DNA of 5,522 nt from Victivallales bacterium (GTDB taxonomy: Bacteria; Verrucomicrobiota; Lentisphaeria; Oligosphaerales; Oligosphaeraceae). Positions 1 through 4,823 of this stretch are shown in pieces (positions within the stretch are counted from its first letter, which is position 1; every line of letters starts with the position of its first letter). The stretch is from NCBI GenBank assembly GCA_900769285.1, contig CAAGGB010000111.1, positions 1-5,522 of the forward strand, given 5' to 3'. A program made the translations under genes and the position numbers. The notes under the pieces were generated by a model. The model saw only the letters and a program-made list of their open reading frames with translations, searched no databases and was not told the DNA's origin.

Positions 1-2839
1 ACAGCCCGACGGTCGCATGGACGCTGCTGTCCTCGACCGTGAGGCGCCCCAGCGTCTCGCGGTGCCCCTCCGGCAGCGTGGCCGCCTCGCTCCGCGCCGT
101 CACGACCTTCGCCACACGCTCCTTGGCACGCAGCGTCAGCTCGCCTGTCTCGCTCTGGAAGACCTCGTTCGCGGGGTCGGTGGCATTGTCCCGGGGGAGG
201 ATGCCGCGCTGACGGAGCGACGCCACGAACGCGGCCAGGTCAAACGTGCCGTTGGGGTTCTCGAGGACGTTGAAGAACCAGTCGGCCTCCTCGACGTCGG
301 CGGTGCCGTCGGGCAGCATCTGGACGTCGGCCTTGGGGCCGCGTGTGGTGCGCGGCGCCAGCGGCGCCCACGGGAACGCCATCGCGAGACCCGTCAGGAG
401 GCTGACGCGCGACTGGCGCCCGTCCATCGTCACGTGCGTCATGCCGCGCTGTCCCAGCAGCCTCTCCGGCATCACATACTCCACCAGATGGCGCGCCGGC
501 GTCACGTCGCCGCGCAGGAAGAGGCAGTTGGAGAAGAACTCGTTGGCGCGGACGACCGGCGAGTTGCCGACGCCGAACGTGTGCAACGGCGACGCCTTCC
601 CCGTGAACTCGAAGCTGATGTCCGAGTGTATCTGGAGCGAGGCGAAATTCTGGAACGCCGAATAGGCGGGGAAGAGCATCCCCTCATGCTGATAGGGGTT
701 CCAGTAGGAGTAGTTGAACTCGCTGACGATGAGCGGTCGGCCGGAGAAGCGCATGGCGGCGACGCCGCGCCAGACGCCGAGGGCGTCGTCGAGGGAGCTG
801 TGCTGCTCTACGGTGCAGCCGGGCGCGCCCCAGCCGCCGCGCGGATGCTGGTAGTAGCTGTGGTGGTCGATGACCTGGATAGCCTGCCAGCGGGCGCACT
901 GGTCGGCGAAGCGCTTGAACGCGTTGTAGTTGGTGGTGAGGCCGTGATACCCGAGGCCGCGCACCAGTCGTTCGCACCAGTCGGCGCCGTCCTTCGCGAT
1001 ATAGACGCGGAACAGACCGAATTCGTTGGCCAGCGGCGTGTCGCGGTCGCGCCAGTACGGCGGCACGGGCGCCTCGGACAGGGGCTTGCCGTCGAGTTCG
1101 GGGCGCAGGGCCTCGGGCACGCGGTCGCCGTACTTGGCGACGAGCCACTCACGCCAGCGGCGCTGCACCAGCTCCCAGCCGCCGGGTATCGACTTCGCGT
1201 TCTCGACCAGGTTCCCGAAGCCCGAGCACTGCTCGTTGTAGAATTCGAGGAAGGCGATGGCGGGGTCATCCTTCCAGGCCAGCCCGGTGTAGGGATTGAC
1301 GTGGTTCAGCAGCGTCTCGCAGGCGTAGCGGAAATGGCGCCGCTCCCACTCGTTGCCGAAGTACAGCATCAGGCGATGGCCATTGCGGACCTCGAAGTGG
1401 TGCGGATACGCCGCCTGTGTGTCGTAGAGCTGGTACGACAGCATCACCAGGTGGATGTAGATGCCCTGCTTCTTGAACTCCGACAGCACATAGTCCCAGC
1501 GGTCGAGCATGGCGGGGTTGATGGCCATGTCCGCCTTCGCGCCGCGCATCAGCGTCCGGTCGAGGACGCCATTCGTCCGGAACAGGCTGTAGCCCTGGCG
1601 ACGCGCCGTCTCGGCGAGACGCCGCACGGCCGCGCGGAACGCCTCCTCGTCCTGGATGCGGAATTCGCCCATGCCGTTGAAGCCCTGGAGGCGCACGGGG
1701 CGGTCCGGCTGACCCTCGAACACGAGCTCGCCGCGGCCATTGAGGGTCAGGCGGCCATGGCGTCCCGCCGGCGCCTCGACGTGGGCGCTCATGTCCAGCG
1801 CCGAGCCCGCCTGGACGTGCGTCCGGCTCACGTCCACCGGCAGCCAGTCGTCGTTCGCCCGGAACACCAGCGGCGGCTTCGGGACGCCGCACACGAAGCG
1901 CCAGCCCGCCGAGCCGCTCAGCACCTTCACCGCCAGGACGTTGCGCCCCGCCCGTACAGGCAAGTCCACCTCGTGGTCATTGAAGCCGAACTGCTTGGAG
2001 CCATTTCCGGTCGCCAGATTGTCCCAGACGCGCTCGCCGTTGCAGAACACCTCCAGCCACCAGTCCGCCGCCAGCCCCAGCCGAGCCATCCCCTCACGCT
2101 CGCACTCGAAGACGTTGTACAGCACGGCCACCTTGCGCTCCGGCAGGCGACGCCCCGTCTCCGACAGCCAGATCGTTCCATTCGCGTCCAGCTCGCGCAC
2201 GTCGCCCGTCACCTCGCCCTTCCCCGTCTCCGACGGCAGGGACCGCGGCACCTCGGCCGGCGGCGCACCCTCCACGCGCACCCCGCGGAACACCGTCCAT
2301 TCGCTCCCCAGACACGCCGCCGGATACGACGCATACTCCCGCAGCACGATATTCGACAGCCGCACCTTGCCGTTCAGCCTCGTCAAGTTGAACGTCAGGT
2401 GACGCGGCTTCTTCGGCTCGTCCACGTTTGTCGTGAAGACCTCGCGGATGTGTCGGCGCTCGCCGGGGACCACCACCGTATTACTGGCGCAGCCCAGCGC
2501 CGACCACGGCGCCACGCTGTACTGGTACAGATGTCGCATCGTGCCGGGGCGCTCCACCTCGATGTCGTACTCCAGCACATAGGTCGCCGCGTCCGGCAGC
2601 ATCAGCGTCTGCGTGAGCAGCACCACGCCCGTCGAACGATCGTAGTCGGGCACGGTCACCTCCAGCGTCCCCGCCTCGGTCCGACTCGTCAGGCCCGCCT
2701 CGCGGGCCTCCTTCGGCCCGCCCAGCCCCCAATGGCGAAGCCCCTCCCCAAAGTCCGCGTTCCGCAGCAGATTCCCCTCCGCCGCCCACGCCAGGACACC
2801 GCAGCACACCAGACACAGCACCGACCATCGCACCCTCAT
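1..2839 (-). CDS. Secreted multidomain glycoside hydrolase, clan GH-A-like (3' end outside window)
   Basis: The frame is open for 946 codons from an ATG at 2839 to base 1 with no stop, so the C-terminus is missing. Residues 1-19 form a signal peptide (MRVRW, then a hydrophobic core, likely cleaved near AWA-AEG), so export is expected. Residues about 22-170 look like a carbohydrate-binding beta-sandwich opening with NLLRNADFGEGLRHW. Residues about 175-320 resemble a galactose-binding/GH2-type jelly roll (DWWLEVFCNGERVWDN, AGRNVLAVKV). Residues about 380-775 read as a (beta/alpha)8 barrel: LFRTNG at 419-424, IYIHLVML at 460-467, FYNEQ at 533-537 with E536 as candidate acid/base, IDHHSYY at 657-663, and PLIVSEFNY at 702-710 with E707 as candidate nucleophile. 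The NE motif and the late-strand Glu are what clan GH-A retaining enzymes show. Residues from about 890 (SETGELTLRAKERVAKV) suggest a further beta domain. The exact family and substrate cannot be named; a distant GH5, GH2 or GH39-like family is possible. The start is supported by a strong GGAAGGAG 7 bases upstream. It follows the pseudopilin on the same strand. Confidence 0.9.
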   Translation of the reverse strand, partial: MRVRWSVLCLVCCGVLAWAAEGNLLRNADFGEGLRHWGLGGPKEAREAGLTSRTEAGTLEVTVPDYDRSTGVVLLTQTLMLPDAATYVLEYDIEVERPGTMRHLYQYSVAPWSALGCASNTVVVPGERRHIREVFTTNVDEPKKPRHLTFNLTRLNGKVRLSNIVLREYASYPAACLGSEWTVFRGVRVEGAPPAEVPRSLPSETGKGEVTGDVRELDANGTIWLSETGRRLPERKVAVLYNVFECEREGMARLGLAADWWLEVFCNGERVWDNLATGNGSKQFGFNDHEVDLPVRAGRNVLAVKVLSGSAGWRFVCGVPKPPLVFRANDDWLPVDVSRTHVQAGSALDMSAHVEAPAGRHGRLTLNGRGELVFEGQPDRPVRLQGFNGMGEFRIQDEEAFRAAVRRLAETARRQGYSLFRTNGVLDRTLMRGAKADMAINPAMLDRWDYVLSEFKKQGIYIHLVMLSYQLYDTQAAYPHHFEVRNGHRLMLYFGNEWERRHFRYACETLLNHVNPYTGLAWKDDPAIAFLEFYNEQCSGFGNLVENAKSIPGGWELVQRRWREWLVAKYGDRVPEALRPELDGKPLSEAPVPPYWRDRDTPLANEFGLFRVYIAKDGADWCERLVRGLGYHGLTTNYNAFKRFADQCARWQAIQVIDHHSYYQHPRGGWGAPGCTVEQHSSLDDALGVWRGVAAMRFSGRPLIVSEFNYSYWNPYQHEGMLFPAYSAFQNFASLQIHSDISFEFTGKASPLHTFGVGNSPVVRANEFFSNCLFLRGDVTPARHLVEYVMPERLLGQRGMTHVTMDGRQSRVSLLTGLAMAFPWAPLAPRTTRGPKADVQMLPDGTADVEEADWFFNVLENPNGTFDLAAFVASLRQRGILPRDNATDPANEVFQSETGELTLRAKERVAKVVTARSEAATLPEGHRETLGRLTVEDSSVHATVGL

Positions 2840-2846
2840 CGGCTCG

Positions 2847-2854
2847 CTCCTTCC
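2847..2854 (-). promoter_or_regulatory. Ribosome binding site of the glycoside hydrolase gene
   Basis: On the minus strand the sequence GGAAGGAG lies 7 bases before the ATG at 2839. It is the best Shine-Dalgarno match in the window. It fixes the start of the hydrolase and shows that the minus strand is the coding strand in this region. Confidence 0.8.
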
Positions 2855-2873
2855 TTTTTCGCTCGCTCTCCGG

Positions 2874-2918
2874 AAAAACAGGGGAGGCAGTCTCCAGCCC
2901 GCGCCAGAGACTGCCTCC
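2874..2918 (-). terminator. Perfect 12-bp stem-loop plus T-run between pseudopilin and hydrolase; likely terminator or attenuator
   Basis: The arms at 2883-2894 and 2907-2918 (GGAGGCAGTCTC and GAGACTGCCTCC) are perfect inverted repeats around a 12-base loop. Read on the minus strand, the stem is followed after four bases by TTTTT (2878-2874). It begins 33 bases downstream of the pseudopilin stop. That layout fits an intrinsic terminator. Because the T-run is short and offset, partial read-through into the hydrolase, or a role in mRNA 3'-end stability, is equally possible. I saw no separate strong promoter between this structure and the hydrolase, which favours read-through. Confidence 0.6.
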
Positions 2919-2951
2919 AACAGACTTGCCAGCCGGCCTTGCCCGACGGGC

Positions 2952-3620
2952 TCACTTCGTGGACTTCGGGTTGAGCACCAACTGCTGCACCGCCTGCTCG
3001 CGGCCCAGCGACTCCACATGGCCATCCAGCAGCATGACGTTGATCTTGCCGCCATGGTCCTCGGGGATGCGCCCCGTGCCGCCGTCCGTCGGCTTGATGC
3101 AGTTGCGCAGGTTGTAGTTGAAGACGTGCTGGCCCTCGCTGGCGCCGTAGACGACGGTCGGCTGCTTGATGACCGCCAGCGACATGTCGCGCCAGCCGCA
3201 GAGCTGCTCGTTCGACATCATATAGCAACCCTTGCTCTTGATGTCCGTCGTGTCGAAGTTCTGCAGCCACCAGTAGTCGTAGGTGGTGGGCGTCGTGCGC
3301 ACGGGGCAGGTGAAGACCTTGTGCGTGCCGCCCACATAGTCCCACAGCAGGACGGCCGGACACTTGTTCTGGCTCGTCACGACACCCTCGGAGCTGCCAG
3401 CCCAGGTGGAGCCGACGAAGCAGAACGGGAAGTAGTCCGTGTTGTCGTTGGAGTACATCAGGAACGCCGTCCCGACCTGCTTGAAGTTGCTCACGCACGA
3501 AATCTGACGCGCCTTCTCACGCGCCTTCGACAGCGCCGGCAGCAGCATCGCCGCCAGTATCGCGATGATGGCGATGACCACCAGCAGCTCAATCAAGGTG
3601 AAGCCCAATACCCTTCTCAT
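2952..3620 (-). CDS. Prepilin-type pseudopilin with C-terminal H-X9-DG motif
   Basis: The 222-residue product is a type IV pilin/type II secretion-like pseudopilin. Residues 1-6 (MRRVLG) are a short basic leader. Prepilin peptidase would cut after G6, leaving F7 as first residue and E11 as the conserved Glu at mature position 5. Residues 7-29 are the hydrophobic N-terminal helix, followed by PALSKAREKARQ. The globular part contains MYSNDN (55-60), KVFTCP (101-106) and HGGKINVMLLDG at 189-200, which is the H-X9-DG signature of the large pseudopilin families of PVC-type bacteria. It probably sits on the outer side of the inner membrane and assembles with a secretion-type pseudopilus; its partner is unknown. 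Start choice: ATG 3620 gives a normal short leader and has AGAGGA 12 bases upstream. An in-frame ATG at 3674 (GGAAGG only 3 bases upstream) would add 18 residues. Starts upstream of about 3714 are unlikely because the promoter -10 lies at 3721-3726. The hydrolase gene follows 112 bases downstream on the same strand. Confidence 0.9.
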   Translation of the reverse strand: MRRVLGFTLIELLVVIAIIAILAAMLLPALSKAREKARQISCVSNFKQVGTAFLMYSNDNTDYFPFCFVGSTWAGSSEGVVTSQNKCPAVLLWDYVGGTHKVFTCPVRTTPTTYDYWWLQNFDTTDIKSKGCYMMSNEQLCGWRDMSLAVIKQPTVVYGASEGQHVFNYNLRNCIKPTDGGTGRIPEDHGGKINVMLLDGHVESLGREQAVQQLVLNPKSTK

Positions 3621-3632
3621 GTTCCCAAACGT

Positions 3633-3638
3633 TCCTCT
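3633..3638 (-). promoter_or_regulatory. Possible ribosome binding site for the pseudopilin (start choice ambiguous)
   Basis: The minus strand reads AGAGGA here, 12 bases before the ATG at 3620, a rather long spacing. A competing GGAAGG at 3683-3678 sits only 3 bases before the in-frame ATG at 3674. Neither is ideal, so the start remains open between 3620 and 3674. Confidence 0.45.
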
Positions 3639-3711
3639 GCTTTGTGTTTTTTTCCTGAACCACTGGATTGCCATGCGCCTTCCATACCGATACACACGCA
3701 TGACATCTTTG

Positions 3712-3739
3712 CTGTCGTATATTATACCAAACTCGACAG
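3712..3739. promoter_or_regulatory. CTGTCG-N16-CGACAG dyad around the -10; candidate operator
   Basis: Two perfect 6-base half-sites, CTGTCG at 3712-3717 and CGACAG at 3734-3739, face each other with centres 22 bp apart, two helical turns, which suits a dimeric DNA-binding protein. The dyad brackets the -10 of the pseudopilin promoter, so a bound protein would be expected to block transcription. A smaller palindrome, GTATA-T-TATAC, lies inside it at 3717-3727. No regulator gene is in the window, and six-base arms could arise by chance. Confidence 0.4.
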
Positions 3740-3749
3740 AACAAATCAA
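3721..3749 (-). promoter_or_regulatory. Sigma-70-type promoter for the pseudopilin (extended -10)
   Basis: On the minus strand TTGATT (3749-3744) and a consensus TATAAT (3726-3721) are separated by exactly 17 bases, and the -10 is preceded by TGG, an extended -10 element. Transcription would begin near 3714 and run leftward, giving a leader of about 95 bases to the ATG at 3620 or about 40 bases to 3674. The segment is AT-rich in otherwise GC-rich DNA. The site reads toward the pseudopilin and presumably the hydrolase behind it. Confidence 0.75.
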
Positions 3750-3796
3750 GCACGAGGCGTTTTTTCCTTGGCTGGGGCGGCGGCTGCACCCTATCA

Positions 3797-3811
3797 GGGC
3801 AGCGGCTGCCC
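3797..3811. repeat. Short perfect hairpin GGGCAG-CGG-CTGCCC
   Basis: A 6-bp perfect stem with a 3-base loop lies between the two divergent promoters. It has no T-run on either side, so it does not look like a terminator. It could be a protein-binding palindrome or simply a product of GC-rich composition. Confidence 0.4.
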
Positions 3812-3855
3812 CCGCACGGGACAGCGCAGCGGCCACCCAGGCTCGCGTCCGCCCC

Positions 3856-3871
3856 TGGCACGCTTTCTGCT
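3856..3871 (+). promoter_or_regulatory. Sigma-54 (RpoN) -24/-12 promoter toward the transporter genes
   Basis: TGGCACGCTTTCTGCT matches the RpoN consensus TGGCACG-N4-TTGCW at every defined position except one (C for T at the first base of the -12 box). The essential GG (3857-3858) and GC (3869-3870) have the correct spacing. Transcription would start near 3882 and run rightward, leaving a leader of roughly 187 bases before the ATPase start at 4069. Sigma-54 promoters need an upstream-bound activator ATPase; the dyad at 3712-3739 lies about 155 bp before the predicted start, a usual enhancer distance, but that link is speculation. No competing sigma-70 promoter was evident for this unit. Confidence 0.6.
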
Positions 3872-3926
3872 AGTTTTTAGTATACGTTCGTAAAGGTCGG
3901 TGGTGGAGTTAGGCGACTGCAGTCTT

Positions 3927-3956
3927 CTGCCCGACGGCGAGGCGCCGTCGGGACAG
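3927..3956 (+). repeat. GC-rich hairpin in the transporter leader
   Basis: CCCGACGGCG (3930-3939) and CGCCGTCGGG (3943-3952) form a perfect 10-bp stem with a 3-base AGG loop. CTG (3927-3929) and CAG (3954-3956) can extend it by three pairs around a bulged A at 3953. A weaker GTCCC/GGGAC pairing follows at 3959-3989, then a T-rich stretch (CTTTTT) near 4000. The hairpin could slow polymerase, stabilise the leader or act as an attenuator. The poor T-run directly after the stem argues against simple termination. Confidence 0.5.
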
Positions 3957-4056
3957 GCGTCCCTTCGCTTCGCTGCGGGGCGCGGGGACCTTTCGAACGC
4001 TTTTTCCGCCAACTGTCTTATGTCCCCTAACCTTCGCGTGCCCCTTCACCTCACCT

Positions 4057-4060
4057 GGAG
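4057..4060 (+). promoter_or_regulatory. Ribosome binding site of the ABC ATPase gene
   Basis: GGAG stands 8 bases before the ATG at 4069, a normal position, and supports that start. Confidence 0.55.
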
Positions 4061-4068
4061 TCCGCCCC

Positions 4069-4818
4069 ATGCCTGACGACCACGCCATCCACCTCACGCT
4101 CACCGACGTCCGCAAGACCTACCCCAGCCCGACCGGCGAGGACGTCCACGCCTGCGACGGCCTCTCGCTGCAGGTTCCCCAGGGGCAACTGCTGGCCATC
4201 ACTGGCCCATCCGGCTCCGGCAAGACGACGCTGCTCCATCTCATCGGCGGGCTCATCACCCCGACCACCGGCACCATCCGCATCGGCGACACCGACCTCA
4301 CCCAGCTCAGCGACCATGAGCTCACCCTCTTCCGCCGACGCCATGTCGGCGTCATCTTCCAGGCGTTCAACCTCATCCCGACCCTCACCGCCGAGGAGAA
4401 CATCCTCCTCCCCATCCTGGCCGACGGACGCCGCTCGACCATCCCCTCAGACGCCCTCCACGACGCCCTCAAGACGCTGCTCGACCGACTCGGCCTCGCC
4501 GCGCGCCGACACCACTACCCCGACGCACTCTCCGGCGGCGAACAGCAGCGCACCGCCATCGCCAGAGCCCTCCTCCCCGACCTCGCCACCCACCAGCACG
4601 GCTCACTCCTCCTCGCCGACGAACCCACCGGAAACCTCGACTCCGCCGCCTCCGAGAACATCTGCCGACTCCTCCGGGAACTCTGCGACGAGCAGCGCCA
4701 CACCATGCTCGTCGTCACCCACGAGCGCGCCGTCGCCGACTGGTGCGACCGCATCGTCACCCTCAAGGACGGACGCCTCGTCGAGGACCGCCTGAACGAC
4801 CGCCACCGCGAGGGATGA
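4069..4818 (+). CDS. ABC transporter ATP-binding protein, LolD/MacB-type
   Basis: The 249-residue product has a complete nucleotide-binding domain of the usual length for the family. Walker A is GPSGSGKTT at 46-54 (K52), the Q-loop glutamine is Q98 in FQAFNLIP, the signature is LSGGEQQR at 154-161, Walker B is LLLADEPTG with D184 and catalytic E185, the D-loop NLDS is at 189-192, and the switch histidine is H218 in VVTHER. The VIFQAFNLIPTLTAEENILLP stretch and GEQQR signature are characteristic of the LolD/MacB/FtsE-like group, which powers FtsX-type permeases that move lipoproteins, peptides or antibiotics out of the inner membrane or drive periplasmic machines. All ATPase residues are present, so it should be active. 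The permease starts 5 bases after the stop. The substrate cannot be told from the sequence; true LolD is only one option because PVC bacteria carry many paralogues. Confidence 0.95.
   Translation: MPDDHAIHLTLTDVRKTYPSPTGEDVHACDGLSLQVPQGQLLAITGPSGSGKTTLLHLIGGLITPTTGTIRIGDTDLTQLSDHELTLFRRRHVGVIFQAFNLIPTLTAEENILLPILADGRRSTIPSDALHDALKTLLDRLGLAARRHHYPDALSGGEQQRTAIARALLPDLATHQHGSLLLADEPTGNLDSAASENICRLLRELCDEQRHTMLVVTHERAVADWCDRIVTLKDGRLVEDRLNDRHREG
4810..4814 (+). promoter_or_regulatory. Ribosome binding site for the permease inside the ATPase 3' end
   Basis: GAGGG lies in the last codons of the ATPase gene, 9 bases before the ATG at 4824. An in-frame ATG at 4815 overlaps the ATPase stop as ATGA but directly abuts GAGGG, leaving no spacing, so 4824 is preferred. 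Either way translation of the two genes is probably coupled. Confidence 0.5.
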
Positions 4819-4823
4819 CCACC

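Larger units (their letters stand above)
3621..4068. other. Divergent intergenic regulatory region without a convincing gene
   Basis: This stretch separates the leftward pseudopilin-hydrolase pair from the rightward transporter genes. No open frame in it has both a plausible ribosome site and protein-like composition. The part at about 3640-3760 is AT-rich and holds the pseudopilin promoter. The part at about 3770-3850 is GC-rich with a short hairpin. A near-consensus sigma-54 site lies at 3856-3871. The remaining ~185 bases would be the transporter mRNA leader and contain a strong hairpin at 3927-3956. Confidence 0.75.

Noticed and set aside
17..2974. 985-residue plus-strand open reading frame as a gene
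   Set aside because: It lies antisense in register with the hydrolase, which has a signal peptide, strong ribosome site and catalytic motifs. The plus-strand product has no recognisable domain and a composition typical of GC-rich antisense frames.
2952..3836. A 294-residue version of the pseudopilin starting at ATG 3836
   Set aside because: The added N-terminus would read through the consensus promoter at 3721-3749 and has no leader-like or conserved features. Starts at 3620 or 3674 fit the promoter and the usual pilin leader better.
3018..3893. 291-residue plus-strand frame across the pseudopilin
   Set aside because: It is antisense to the pseudopilin, lacks domain features, and its end runs into promoter DNA.
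4000..4030. Possible sigma-70 promoter just before the ATPase (CTTTTT...TCTTATG)
   Set aside because: Neither box matches the consensus well at an acceptable spacing, and the sigma-54 site upstream is a much better candidate.
3794..4115. Small minus-strand frames (72 and 68 residues) in the intergenic region
   Set aside because: They have no good ribosome site, they cover the sigma-54 site and leader hairpin, and their composition is arginine- and proline-rich, as expected of chance frames in GC-rich DNA.
4316..4795. 159-residue Ser/Pro/Thr-rich plus-strand frame inside the ABC ATPase
   Set aside because: It is a frame-shifted reading of the ATPase gene, whose own frame has every ABC motif.
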